This document shows positions 39,449-50,800 of a stretch of DNA of 64,000 nt, piece by piece (the stretch's first letter is position 1; each line of letters begins with the position of its first letter). The translations under genes and the position numbers were made by a program. Source of the DNA: Sergeia podlipaevii (lineage: Eukaryota > Euglenozoa > Kinetoplastea > Trypanosomatida > Trypanosomatidae); the NCBI GenBank assembly GCA_030849805.1, contig JASANZ010002240.1:1-64000 (forward strand). Direction: 5' to 3'. The notes under the pieces were generated by a model that worked only from the letters and a program-made list of their open reading frames with translations, was not told the origin of the DNA and made no database searches.

Positions 39449-42400
39449 CTACCCCACGTCCACACTGAAGGGTGAATGAAGATACTCATATAGCATCTTT
39501 GCATCCTTCAGCTCCATCACGTTTTCTAGTGACTCTTGCGACACGGTCGCCAAACCTGCCAAGGAGCCGCACATTTGCATAACACGGGGAGCATTCCCGG
39601 GGGTAACGCCTGGAAATCGTGAAAGCACACGAGCTGCATAATGAGCAAGTTCCCTGTCCGCTGCGCTGCCAGCACCACCAGACTCCAAATCGCCACTGCC
39701 CCTGTCGCCTGTACGTGTGAAAGATGTCCCTTCTTCAGCAGAAACTATCGCCGTACTCGTTAGCGAAGGATCGTTGGGTGCCACGTTATCGGTCGCCACG
39801 GTTCGCTTGAGCGTCATCAACATGGCGGCCGAGTGTGCAGGGCTCCGCGACCACATAAAAGAAACTCGCGGAAAGGCCGCCATGAGTCGTGCGGTGCGCG
39901 CGTACAACGTGCCATAAATCGTGCCTTTATTACCAGATCGTGCCAAACTGCGAGGACTGTTGTCGGTGTGAAAAGTAAGCCGGAAGACACCCGCCTTCGA
40001 GAATTCAATCAAGCAAATGGGCCTGGCGTACTTGCGTGACATGGCAGCAAGTTGATGAAAAATGCGGCCGGATTGCAGCGATTGAACGTAGTCCCGCACA
40101 CCTTTGCGCTCTACAGCGTAGCTACTGCTCAGTACATAGTCTGCTGTGGCTAATGTGAGCGGCACAACTTCAATGCCCTGGCAGTACAACGCGTAGGGGA
40201 GCGGACAGCGGAACTCGCGCTCATCAAAAACAATCACCGGTGGGCCGCGAGCGAGCAATGTTTGGCCGTCAAACGCGGTGTTGCCCATGACAATTTTGCC
40301 CTTGAGGTGCGCTGCATACATGGATCGGCGTCGTGTAGAATGCGCTAGCGCGAGTCCACTACGCAACGCGTCTTCCGTCTTGCGCAACGACGACCGACCA
40401 GCAAGCAGCTGGCCAGTGAGCGAGGCTTTCACATGCGCAAGCGACTCAAAGGCCTCTCGCTCATCTGCCACCGTGTTGGCAAAGTCTTCGTCAGTGAGTG
40501 AAGAGACCACCAACTGTGCCTTGAGGCCGGAGAGCTCTGCGACTGATAGTTCGTCCTGAAGCATCTCCAGCATGCGTACCATCTGGAGCCGTTGCTGGGA
40601 AAAAATTATCCGCTGCACACGCGCAAGTCGGGCTCTCACCGTGCGATGGGCCTCACCCTGCCCCTGCCTACTGGGCTCCTCTTCGCCTGACGACGGCGGA
40701 GAAGCAACGTGGAGACGATCGTGCGTGCCACGGACCATAGAAGCCAAACTGCTCACAGAGAGTTGGTTGCCATCCACCACAACTACATGTGGGTACTCAT
40801 TGGCATTCTCTATATCACGGGGGCAGAGTATAGCCATTCCGCCACCTACGCTCTCGAGTAAAAAGCTGGGGACCTCTCGAGTGTTGATGGTGTTGTTCTT
40901 GCTAGCGCCTCCGTCGGCTGCGGTACCCCCGCTATCACCATTAACTGTTGATTCCTTCTTCGAAGCATCAGAAAAAGAGACTTCAAGAGCCCTTTGGGCG
41001 TGCTGAAGAGTTGTTGTCAGCGGAGATTGGGAAAGCAGCACATGATGCAGAGAGCAGGCGGGCATAATAGGCGGATGTGAAGAGGGCATCGACGACTGAC
41101 CGCGTCCTGTACTACCTCGAGAGCCGCCCTCCGCAGCGACAATCTGCGCCACGGACTGGCTGAACAGGGCCCCAGGACTTCTCCCCTGAGTAGCGCCGCC
41201 ACTCACTGTATCAACTACCTCAGCATGTCGCAGCCCTCCCTCCTCGCCCTCCTCTGGGCTCACTTCCTCGAGACTGTCATCATCCTCCTCGTCCTCCGCG
41301 TTGATGTTCGTTGCTTGCATCCACTGCTCGAATGAACTTTGTGCCGCACTGCCATCTTCGTTTCCACCTGAAGGCAACTGCACAACATCCTCGCGGCCGT
41401 GCTGCGCCGACGTCCCACGATCACAGGATGAAGAACCACAGTGCAGACGCCCTGCTGGAGTCGCAGATGCCACGCGTACCCCATATCGCGCTTGATATTT
41501 CCTTAAAAAAATGCTGAGCTGCAGTTGCTGAAAGGTCTGAAGTGAACTCAGCAATCGCTGCACACACGTTAGCAATTCCTTCTGGGAATACACCACAACA
41601 AGCAGCGCTGGTGGTGATGACAGACCAGCATTGGTCGTGCCATCACCGCCCTTGTCCTCCTGCATGTGCTTCCGAAGTCGTCGTTGCGTGTCACGACACC
41701 ACGCCGCAGCGAGTCTGTGTACCACCTCTAAAATGTAGTTAATGTCATCTTTATTTGGAATAAGGATAACTTGAGGCGAGGCACTTGGAGGACCCGCTGA
41801 CACGACTTGAACCTCCTCTCCCTCCTCTTCTTCTTTCCTGTCCTCGTCATCGACGTCGCAGTCTACCACGGTCGCACAGCCAGCGCTACGCTCGCCGCTG
41901 AGGTGACTGTCAGGCATGCGATCAAGCTCAGCCTCACCAGCGGTATCACTCACGTGTGGTGCTCTGAAGCTACCAGGAAAAACATTTGCTGTCGCACCAA
42001 CAACGGTCATAGAGCCGATACGATGAGAGGCAATGGTGACGATGTCGTTGTAGTGAGAAGAAAGCGTCCACATGGCGGCGGGCGGTGCGCCACCCAAGCC
42101 ATCCCTTTTCCCGCTGCGCTTCTCCAGGGAGGACTCGAGAGCCAGCAAGAAATCAAAACTACTGCCGCGGCGCGCCACCCGCCGCAGCCACCGCACATCC
42201 AAAAGCGACTCTACCAGCGCTCGATAAGGCCAGCGCGGCTCGTTGGCATGAAGAGCGGCATGCAAGTCAATGTCCAGATCGCTGTGTTCCACGTGCAGGC
42301 ATGCTGCATTCGTGATACCAGCGAAGCAAAGAGCCTTGACGGTGCCGAGGCGGCGCCACGGCTTGCGCACATATATCGCAGAACCCGCAGCTGCTGCTGA

Positions 42401-43735
42401 AGGCCTCTTCTCCGCGAGAGCAGCTTGAATAGGACCAGATGTGGAATCGCCTGCAGGATCGACGTTGCGTGCGCCGTAGTAGCTCAAGTGACCATGAAGG
42501 GAAGAAACGGAAGAGGCACTAGCGGCATCGCACTGCGGTCGTGCGCGCGGCTGGAAGCGAGCAAACTCTTCCATCCCCAAGTCTACTTCTGATGCTCTAG
42601 AGTGCTTAGCGCCACCACCACCGCCGCTTGACATCCCCACAAGACGCTGCTCAGCGGTCTGAAGTTCCGAAAGCACCTCCAGTAGAACTTTCACAAGCAA
42701 TTCATCCAGCATGCAAACATCAGCCCCTGCGCGGACAACGACACGATCTACAGCAAGCAGTTTTTCCTTCGCCACACGCTCAAAGTGCCGCATCAGTCCA
42801 AGACGAAATCGCGGAAATAGCTGAACGTCGCCAATGTGAAACTGTTCGGTGAACCGCTCCAGTCCTGCGTGGTGTCTTTGAACTAAATACTGCGTTAGCA
42901 GCGGATGATCAGAAAGAACCATCACACGCGCTCCATTCAAGACGGCGGCGGAGGCAGAAGAAGGGGTCGCAGCGCCTTCACGAAGAAATATCTCCACACA
43001 AAACAACAAACTCGGCGTGATCACTTCTCCAATCCGCATGCGTCCACAAGCAGCAGCGGCGCCTGCACCTGTACCGCCGCCAGTGCGGTACGGTAGCACC
43101 ACTACTACAACCGCAACAAGCGCACTCGACAGGCGACGGTGAAGCAAGTCCGCACAGAGCAACCGACTCGACGCTACGATGACGCCGCGGCGCTGAAAGG
43201 CAGTACAGCGTTCCTTCGTCCCTGCGCCTTCGTCAATGTACGTGACAGAAAGAGAATCACCGGTGCCAGCGGAATCGTCGCCGCCTCCTCCATCTCTGTG
43301 TGACGTACCATCAGCACCAGTAGCGCATCCTGCAGGGTTTGCCACACGCCCAGCAAGATCGCTGCACTTGGTGCCCAAGTAGTCGGCCAACGCAGTGGCG
43401 AAGGATTCAACAGTACCCTGCGGCAGTCGATCAGGAATGACAATAAGAAAGTGACGATCCGCATTGACGGCAGCGTGCTGCCTCACCACCTCCGCCGCGA
43501 CCCCTTCCACGTCAAAGCCCAAGCTCACAAGACACAGTTGACTATTGCTGTGCGTAGGACACTGGCTAACACACACGCGAGCAATGTGCTCTGTGCACGT
43601 GCTGGTCACCCGCTCTGGATCGTCGTGGTGAGCACTTGAAGTGCTTTTCCCGCTGCTGGTGTCGCTGTCAAAAACATCAATGTTATCAACATCACATTCG
43701 TCATCAAGTACAGAGTTTGGCGAGGCGTCTGTCAT
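39449..43735 (-). CDS. XPF: XPF/RAD1/ERCC4-type DNA repair endonuclease
   Basis: A 1428-residue structure-specific nuclease, ATG at 43735. With ERCC1/RAD10 it cuts the 5' side of lesions in nucleotide excision repair and trims flaps and crosslinks. The catalytic ERCC4 domain is intact: VFDEREF with D1171 and E1174, then TADYVLSS (D1199) and the signature AVERKGVRD (E1209, K1211, D1215). The usual GD before the ERK motif is AD here. The helix-hairpin-helix tail (about 1365-1425: RFPGVTPGNAPRVMQMCGS ... VMELKDAKMLYEYL) fits the ERCC1 partner. The N-terminal half is a degenerate superfamily-2 helicase-like region broken by long Gly/Ser/Glu-rich inserts, which explains why the protein is about 500 residues longer than human XPF. 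Confidence 0.93.
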   Translation of the reverse strand: MTDASPNSVLDDECDVDNIDVFDSDTSSGKSTSSAHHDDPERVTSTCTEHIARVCVSQCPTHSNSQLCLVSLGFDVEGVAAEVVRQHAAVNADRHFLIVIPDRLPQGTVESFATALADYLGTKCSDLAGRVANPAGCATGADGTSHRDGGGGDDSAGTGDSLSVTYIDEGAGTKERCTAFQRRGVIVASSRLLCADLLHRRLSSALVAVVVVVLPYRTGGGTGAGAAAACGRMRIGEVITPSLLFCVEIFLREGAATPSSASAAVLNGARVMVLSDHPLLTQYLVQRHHAGLERFTEQFHIGDVQLFPRFRLGLMRHFERVAKEKLLAVDRVVVRAGADVCMLDELLVKVLLEVLSELQTAEQRLVGMSSGGGGGAKHSRASEVDLGMEEFARFQPRARPQCDAASASSVSSLHGHLSYYGARNVDPAGDSTSGPIQAALAEKRPSAAAAGSAIYVRKPWRRLGTVKALCFAGITNAACLHVEHSDLDIDLHAALHANEPRWPYRALVESLLDVRWLRRVARRGSSFDFLLALESSLEKRSGKRDGLGGAPPAAMWTLSSHYNDIVTIASHRIGSMTVVGATANVFPGSFRAPHVSDTAGEAELDRMPDSHLSGERSAGCATVVDCDVDDEDRKEEEEGEEVQVVSAGPPSASPQVILIPNKDDINYILEVVHRLAAAWCRDTQRRLRKHMQEDKGGDGTTNAGLSSPPALLVVVYSQKELLTCVQRLLSSLQTFQQLQLSIFLRKYQARYGVRVASATPAGRLHCGSSSCDRGTSAQHGREDVVQLPSGGNEDGSAAQSSFEQWMQATNINAEDEEDDDSLEEVSPEEGEEGGLRHAEVVDTVSGGATQGRSPGALFSQSVAQIVAAEGGSRGSTGRGQSSMPSSHPPIMPACSLHHVLLSQSPLTTTLQHAQRALEVSFSDASKKESTVNGDSGGTAADGGASKNNTINTREVPSFLLESVGGGMAILCPRDIENANEYPHVVVVDGNQLSVSSLASMVRGTHDRLHVASPPSSGEEEPSRQGQGEAHRTVRARLARVQRIIFSQQRLQMVRMLEMLQDELSVAELSGLKAQLVVSSLTDEDFANTVADEREAFESLAHVKASLTGQLLAGRSSLRKTEDALRSGLALAHSTRRRSMYAAHLKGKIVMGNTAFDGQTLLARGPPVIVFDEREFRCPLPYALYCQGIEVVPLTLATADYVLSSSYAVERKGVRDYVQSLQSGRIFHQLAAMSRKYARPICLIEFSKAGVFRLTFHTDNSPRSLARSGNKGTIYGTLYARTARLMAAFPRVSFMWSRSPAHSAAMLMTLKRTVATDNVAPNDPSLTSTAIVSAEEGTSFTRTGDRGSGDLESGGAGSAADRELAHYAARVLSRFPGVTPGNAPRVMQMCGSLAGLATVSQESLENVMELKDAKMLYEYLHSPFSVDVG

Positions 43736-44344
43736 AGAGGCACTAGCAAGACCAAATAATAATAATAATAATAATGGCTTGCAATTTGGCTTTCTTTAAA
43801 AGTATGGTAGGTGTGGTGAAGAATATGCAAAGCAAGCAGTGAAACGCATCACTATTAGCACTCATTGAGCAACAAAAGAAAAAAAAGAGGAAGAAACGCG
43901 AAGGGAAACGAAAAGACAAGAAGAAGGATGCTTACTACAAAAAAATAAGTTCAAAGATGTCAACGTTACGCTTGAGAAAACTATATATGCAATGGTGTAT
44001 AGATGCGAGGTCTCTCTCCTCTGTTGCTGTAAATGTCAGTCACAATCCATGTGCAACACTCATCATCTTCGCAAATATAGATTGGAATACGCATGTCTCC
44101 TTTTCGGTAAAATAAAAAAATAAAAAAGAAAGAAAGGAAAGGGCTAACAACAACAAAAAAAAAGAGAAAATAGAATAAATTTTTAATAAACAATTCTCGT
44201 CATGCAGATGTTGACCACTTTTGCACGAAGCTCCCCCTTCTCTTCTCTCTCCCCCTTCCCTTCGCGTCAATGTCAAGTTGTAAATCGTAAATGCAATATA
44301 ATTAATAAAAAAAATAATAGTACATACATTTCGCTTTCCCATTT
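43736..44344. other. Intergenic, AT-rich
   Basis: Contains an AAT repeat near 43755-43774 close to the XPF start, GA-rich stretches near 43880-43930 and A-rich stretches near 44105-44165. No gene seen. Confidence 0.6.
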
Positions 44345-46630
44345 TTACATCAAGTTTTGTGCTCGCAGCACTACATACTCAAACTGACCAAAAGTGAGCA
44401 ACATCTCCTCCTCCTGCACAGGCACACGACGCAGCAGCTGTGGCTCAACTCGGCCTATGCGCACGCACAGGTCACGCTGTATGTCACCGAGCCTTTGAAA
44501 GGAAAAAGGCTTGCCAAAGCTCTCCCACCCCAGCACCATATGTCGCACATCCTTCCACGCTACTCTACCGGAGCCTGTCTTGTCCATCTGTCTAAACCAC
44601 TCCACGTGCTTAGGGTTTGAGTACACAGCATCCACGAGAAGTGGGGTCGTGTAGACAACATGTCGCGCCGTCACCTCAATCACTTGGCCAGGACACGACT
44701 CTAGCGCCACACGATATAAGCCACCCTGCCCAAGCGCTTCGACCACCGTGGCGCGCTCCTGTCTCTGCAATGTGATGATCACTCGGTCTCGAACTCCACA
44801 CACCTCCACATCCGCGTCGCTCACTACATGCACGTCTCGATGTAGCACTCCCACATCGATACCTCCATCTGCTTCATACAGAAGCGTGTACGTGGCATCA
44901 TACGTGGCAGCCATCACCCGTGCCTCATGAAGTGTAGCGTCGCAGCCAAAACGCCGAGCCAACACGCGCGTACCGACACGTAGCGGTGGCGTAGGACCAT
45001 GAAGGGCGAGTGAAGGGCATAAAGACAACTCATGAAGCGCGTATAGACGCTCCATCGCATCGCCCTTGTACGGGGAGGCATCCCTCCCACCGTGCGCCGC
45101 TGACGCAGGTGCTACCGCTGCAGAACTGGCCAGAGGAAAGAGCACCGCCACAGCAGCAGGAGCAGCGTCGCCTCGCGTCGTTGCACCTTTGTTGATTGGC
45201 GATCTCGATGGAGATGTGGCGGATGTGAAATTAGCAGAAGAGACAGGGCTGTTTGGCATACCGTCGCCTCCGCGTGTTGAAAGGTGGGGCTGCGGGTTGC
45301 CGCGAGGAGGCACAGGCGGTGGCACGCGACACACGGAAGGTAAACAAGAAGAAGTCCCCTTCATCACCGTAAAGTGAGGAGAAGGACACTTCGTGGCACT
45401 AAGAGGTTCTGCGGAGCTGATATTCTGGAGAGGATACGTACTGGAGTTGTTTAAACTTTCGGCACATAAAAAATTGCTGCCTGTCACGTTAGTGCGAATA
45501 CTAGGGGCATTCACATGCATCACGCCGTTGGTGCTTGAGGCGGCTGGACGGATCATGGAGGCACCACGTATTATGGGAAGAGCAGAGCTATCTAAAGGGG
45601 GTACACCATTGCTGGTGTTGGTGTTGTGGAGATTGTTGGTGAAGGCGTCTTGTTGCAACGATGGCATGTAAGGACTTGAGATGTTTCCATCTTGCGAAGC
45701 AAAGAAGGGTTCCCGCAGCGTAGGGGAGGTAGCGATAGCCTCTGAAGCAGTCGTCAGGAATGCATACATATCATCTAACACGGCACGAGAGCGGCTCTCC
45801 TCCTCAATGACTGCTAGACACTGCGGATCGACCAGTTTGCCATCACCGCTGGTACATAGACCCCGTGAAAGGGTAGCAGCAGCCGTCACAGTCGCAGGGA
45901 GCCCATGGCTCGCGCTGACAGCTCCGTCGCAAGCCGGTGTGCGGCCACGGAAGGACGCAGCGGTCTTCCTCATGACCGCAAAGCCATTCGGATCTTCAGA
46001 GGTGGCACTACTAGGACCGCTAGCCATATCCCTTCCATTTCTGGTGTCCGTGACAGCGCTAGTCCCCCCGCGTGTCCCACTGTTGTGCTGCTGCGGCTTA
46101 GAACTCGCAGTCATGGCACTACGGCCACCTGACGCACGCTCTGGCATCAGCTGCAGCGGCGCGCTACGTGCATTGCGATATGGTCTCACACGGTACTTGC
46201 CATCAGAGGTCAAGCCACATACCATGCCCACATTAGTATGGCGTCCAATAACCGCGAACACGGCAGAGGGACTCTGCAATCCAAATGGGAGCACATCCAT
46301 ACAGTGAAACACGCGTTGGTCTAGCGGCTTCCCCGTTGCCACGCACAAGTAATGAGTCTCAGCAAACGACTGCGAGGAGGCGTCTTCGCTTTTGCTAAGT
46401 GAGCAGGAATCGCCAGAAAGCGACAGTGACGCACTTCGCTCATTGATAGTGCTATGATGGTTGCGGTAGAGGCTATGCTGGTCCGGTGAGCCGACACGAA
46501 TCTGGTGGTGGTGGTGGTGCCTTGAGGATGCTACGCGTAGAAGCGCAGCAGGTGACTTGTCCTCCAGCGCGCGGCCACTGATCGTGACGTCCACAATAAC
46601 CCCAACGCTAGTAGCGACAGAGGCTAGCAT
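44345..46630 (-). CDS. Hypothetical protein with Tudor-like region and C-terminal EF-hand-like loop
   Basis: A 761-residue protein, ATG at 46630. The N-terminal ~170 residues contain an ordered beta-rich stretch (LPFGLQSPSAVFAVIGRH then VGMVCGLTSDGKYRVRPY). The centre (about 170-530) is Ser/Pro/Ala-rich and probably disordered. Residues ~545-660 again look beta-rich and Tudor/DUF4537-like: LRVGTRVLARRFG ... YTLLYEADGG. The C-terminal ~85 residues include DKTGSGRVAWKD, which fits an EF-hand loop pattern except for Asp in the last position. Modular beta barrels with an EF-hand are common in flagellar and cytoskeletal proteins, but I do not name a family. Confidence 0.75.
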   Translation of the reverse strand: MLASVATSVGVIVDVTISGRALEDKSPAALLRVASSRHHHHHQIRVGSPDQHSLYRNHHSTINERSASLSLSGDSCSLSKSEDASSQSFAETHYLCVATGKPLDQRVFHCMDVLPFGLQSPSAVFAVIGRHTNVGMVCGLTSDGKYRVRPYRNARSAPLQLMPERASGGRSAMTASSKPQQHNSGTRGGTSAVTDTRNGRDMASGPSSATSEDPNGFAVMRKTAASFRGRTPACDGAVSASHGLPATVTAAATLSRGLCTSGDGKLVDPQCLAVIEEESRSRAVLDDMYAFLTTASEAIATSPTLREPFFASQDGNISSPYMPSLQQDAFTNNLHNTNTSNGVPPLDSSALPIIRGASMIRPAASSTNGVMHVNAPSIRTNVTGSNFLCAESLNNSSTYPLQNISSAEPLSATKCPSPHFTVMKGTSSCLPSVCRVPPPVPPRGNPQPHLSTRGGDGMPNSPVSSANFTSATSPSRSPINKGATTRGDAAPAAVAVLFPLASSAAVAPASAAHGGRDASPYKGDAMERLYALHELSLCPSLALHGPTPPLRVGTRVLARRFGCDATLHEARVMAATYDATYTLLYEADGGIDVGVLHRDVHVVSDADVEVCGVRDRVIITLQRQERATVVEALGQGGLYRVALESCPGQVIEVTARHVVYTTPLLVDAVYSNPKHVEWFRQMDKTGSGRVAWKDVRHMVLGWESFGKPFSFQRLGDIQRDLCVRIGRVEPQLLRRVPVQEEEMLLTFGQFEYVVLRAQNLM

Positions 46631-47829
46631 CTATATATATATATATATATATATATAAAGTAAACAGATAAATAAAAACAAAAGAGAAAAAAAAGCTACA
46701 GTACTACTCGCGATGCAGGTGGCAGTCTTCCTCTACAGCGCTGTCAAGACAACAACAAAAAAAAAAAAAGAAAGGAAATAGTAGAGGAAAAAGTTGTAAC
46801 AACCAAAATCATAAATAAAAACCAAAGTCACGTCCTTCTAACATAACAAGGAACAGAAAAAAAAAGCACCCCATTGAAGTCACAGCAGAACTGCACGCGC
46901 TCACCAATCAAGAGAAAACGAAGCATTCCTGACGGCGTTGGCGTTATCGTGCCTGAGGGGCGCACAAACCTCACCACACAGTCACCATTGTAGAAAAACA
47001 CCATTTTTTGTTCTTTTTCTTCGGTATTGCTAATCATATTCCCACAGAGACAGAAAAGAAAATATATCTAATTTAACGGTTGTACAGGAAATTTTTTTTT
47101 TTAATCTAGGTTTACTTTAAAGAAAGTCTTTAAAAAAAAAATGAATAGGTAAGAATACACGTGAGCCATTTATCGCTTTTTCCTCTTCGCTCATTAAACT
47201 GTTGTACTTTTTCTTGAATCTCTAGATGGCAGCACAAGTGGAGGCGTAAATTTTTTTTAAAAGCTCAACTATTCTTCCTTATCGTCTATTGTTTCTAGAA
47301 CATATTCTTTTCTTATTTTGTAAAATATATATATATGTGATGTTATGTTCCTCAAAGCGTACTTCAAATACTATTGTGCGTCATTTGAATAAAAAAAAAA
47401 GGCGCCAATAAATTATCCCCATCACCCAAAAAGTATGTGTACAGCGAGAACAAAAAAAAAAAAATTGATGAAAGACAACACCAAATTCCCAAGTCAACAG
47501 TAAATAAACAAGAAAAAAAAAACAATATATATATATATATCTACAATGCACGTCCCGCTGAAGCCTACCAATGTAAAAAAAAAGGAGCCTAAAGAGGATA
47601 TATATATACATATTCTTGAAGTCGCCTTGTAGACAAAAACAGCAACAACTACAACAAGTAAGCGAAGATAAAAAAAAAAAAAAACAAGAATCTAATTGAA
47701 TCACACGCACGTACTAGTAAAAAACAACAACAAAAAATGTGTCCACTGAAAAAAAAAAAAAGAAAAAAGATACCATTTCCTTCACATTGCCTCTGCACCA
47801 AACAAAACATCGTTCGACTATATTGAGAA
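46631..47829. other. Intergenic, A/T homopolymers
   Basis: About 1.2 kb with the TA repeat at 46632-46657, A-runs near 46748-46760 and 47746-47760, T-run near 47092-47102, TA repeat near 47525-47540 and more A-runs to 47685. A short GC-richer patch near 46880-46990 has a minus-strand frame of 69 codons, which I do not count as a gene. Confidence 0.55.
46632..46657. repeat. (TA)n microsatellite touching a start codon
   Basis: On the minus strand the repeat runs straight into AG and the ATG at 46630, so the TA tract is immediately upstream of translation. Confidence 0.9.
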
Positions 47830-50800
47830 TCAGCGATGGCCAGCTCCACGGCTCGTCTGCCGTGTCAGCGGCGAGGGGGCACCCGCGGCGGTGCCCTTGC
47901 GCGCAACAGTCTTCGTCTTGGGAGTTGCTCTGCTCGCAGTTGGGGCGGAAAGCCGATCAAACACGCCCTCACTCGCCGTCTCTGAGCGCCCGCCGACGGA
48001 AGGAGTCTTGAGCCGTCGTCCAACACGTGGGGTGGGAAAAGGACTACTGCTCAGCACCGTATCGGTAGACCTCCGGGCTGCAGGCACCGCCGACGTGCTA
48101 CCACGCACCGCTGACCCTGTAGACACCGTCGAGAGAGCTGCAGAAGGGCGAGTTGAAGTGGCAGCCCCCTTGGAGGAGCGGCGTATGCTGCTGCTAGCTC
48201 CATCAACACCTGTGCCAGTTTTCCGCGAGATGGAAGCGGCGCTATACGGTGTACTCAGCCCACGTGCAGTGCCGGTGGTGGTGGTGCCACCAGGGTTCAT
48301 TCGGCGCTTGCGCATGATGTGCAGCAGAGCAGGGGCAGCATCCACAAGACCGCCACCAGCACTGTTATCTCGTGGCGTCTCATACGCCAGCCCGCCAATC
48401 GACGCTGTCGTGTTGCGGTGACTGACAACGGGAGATTCGTAGCCATCCGTCGCCTCCACAAAGTCATGACGCGCAGCTGGTGAAGACAGGGGCTCGGCGC
48501 CGCCATGGCCACGGTCCACGCTTGGCAAGGGCACGCTTCCGACCGCAGATGCACTGCCTGCTCTTGCGGATGGGCGGCCCAAACTGCCACGGGAAATAGT
48601 CGTGGGCACGGCAGCAGCGGTGGAGATGTCGATGACTGGAGGCTCGTGCTCGGTTGCCCCAATACTGCGCGGCGTCGCGCCAAAAAGAGAAGTTCCGGGA
48701 ATCAACTGCGCCGACCGCCGCGGACGAGTCGCAATACGCTCAAAAGTCCGTCCTGCTGCAGCTGCAGAAACGTTCGTCCTCGTGGCCGTGCGGGTGAACT
48801 TTGGCGTCTCCACGCGCCTGGCACCTCCACCAGAAGTCCCGACAGCCGTGTGCGTGCGCTGCAGCGGCGTCATGAACCTTCCCTCGTGGTAGTTGCTGTT
48901 TTGCGTGTGCGCTGCTGCACCGCGCACGCCTGATGGGGAGGAACTGTTCGATCCAGGCATACCCCTCCGCGGTTGTCGGGGAGTAGTTGCACGAGCGTTG
49001 AAGCCGGCAGCAGAAGATGCAGTGCGAGAGAAGGGCCGTGTAGCTCCAGAACCAGTAGCACTACTGGCGGTAGCGCCAGGACGGCCAGCTAGAGGCGTTC
49101 TTGGACGCCCGGCCGTCGCCGCTGAGGCGGAAGCGCCACCAGCACCCGCGCCTCTGTAGTAAGCGTTTCCATAGTAAGCGGCGCCACCGCCGTATCGGCC
49201 AGTGGTGGCTGTTCGCGTGAAAGGTGCGTTCGCAGAGCGCGTCCGAGCCAGTCGAGCGTTAGCGAGCATGCCACCTGTTGATCCGGCCGCTGTGGTGGCG
49301 GTGCGCCTGTACGAAGGGTTCGCAGAGAGAGTACGCGTGAAGCCGGTGGATGTCGGACCTGCTACTCCTCGACTGCCGCCGCGGCCTCCAACATTGGAAG
49401 CGGCACCACGGCCTCTTGTTGCGCCATAACCATATCCGTAACCGCCGGAGAATGTGCGCGATAGAGGCACTCTCTGCTCATACTGCTGGCGCCTCGGTGT
49501 ATTGCCGCCTCCGGCCTTGTGCTGCGGAGACGTGGAAGGGCCAGAGACATGGCTGTAGCCACTGTAGTATCCAGCCCCTGCCGTAGCGGAACGTGCAAAC
49601 GGAGCGGCGGCTGCGGACTGCGTCCTCGCGAAACGTGAGGTCTCGCCAGCACTCACATTGTCCGCTGCTCCACGTGACACGGCATACGGGTGCCTAGAGG
49701 TGACTCCGCATGAGTAGGAGGCGGTGCGACCAAACTTTTGTAGCTGAGACGGTTGGCCTGTGCGGTTAGAAGTGGCGAGTGGGGTACGCATAAGATACGC
49801 CGCTGAAGAGTTCGTGCGTCCCAGTCGCTGGGGCTGCGCGGAGTGCCCTTGAGCGTTGGCCGTTCGTGCAAGGTGTGTAGCGCCAGAGTTCACTCGGCCA
49901 AAATGATTAGCGGTGGAATTGGTTCTAGCAAGGCGACCATTCGCGGATGGCGTGCGCTGATATCCAGATGCCCCAGGGATGCCAGACGGAAGACGCACGA
50001 AGCGGCCGCTAGGGGTTGCCGTTGCCGTGCGGTGGTACGCGCCGGCAGTCGCAGGGGGCCCGTGTGGCCTCAAGGCACCACCACCGGTACGTGTGGACAA
50101 AGGTGTACGATGCGCACCTCCCAAAGCGGTCCCGGCAGCAGCAGCAGTAGCAGAGCGTTTGACCAGTTTTTGGCGCGTCTGCACTCCGTGCAGCTCGCCC
50201 GAGGCACGCGACGCACTGACAGCTGTACTGGAGCCTCTCCAGACCGCCCCAATAGGGAGCTTGTGCGGCGTTGAAGAGGTCCCGCGTGAGTCGCTTACGT
50301 TCTTGCGGCCCGACATCAAGCCAGTACCACGGGCAGAATGACGAGTGGCGTGCACGGAGCGAGACTTAAACCCAGAGGACGAGAGGCTGCGACGGTAGCT
50401 GCTAGCGGTCTTGTGTATTTTTGCGGTGGCGGAGGTCCTGCGCTTTTCAGATGATGGTGTCACGTAGCCAGGCTTGACTTGGCTGCGGCTGTGATGCACG
50501 GTAAGCCTCGCGGGCGTCGTTGAGTTCTTGATGCTGTTGCGAACGTTCATCGGCTTCGCGCCGAGATCCAGCACCTCTGTACAATCACCCTCGTAGTCAT
50601 CCACCGCGTCCTTGTGCGAGACAAGCTCGCAATCGTCAGAGCACGGAGAGACACTCACAATCATGTCATGGGAGCGCAACTTCTGATGCTGAGGCTTGTT
50701 GTAGTGCTGGCTCCCATACTTTTGGCACTGCTGATGAGCAGCGAGAGCTTGATCGCCAAGGTACTCTGTAAAGGACGGAAAACGAGGCGCGGGAGACTCG

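Noticed and set aside
45681..46307. Plus-strand open frame of 208 codons
   Set aside because: Antisense shadow of the Tudor-like/EF-hand-like gene, which has the more protein-like sequence.
46828..47037. Minus-strand frame of 69 codons in the gap downstream of the Tudor-like gene start
   Set aside because: Composition is mixed and no family is recognisable. No splice tract with AG was found close to its ATG. Kept as spacer, with low certainty.
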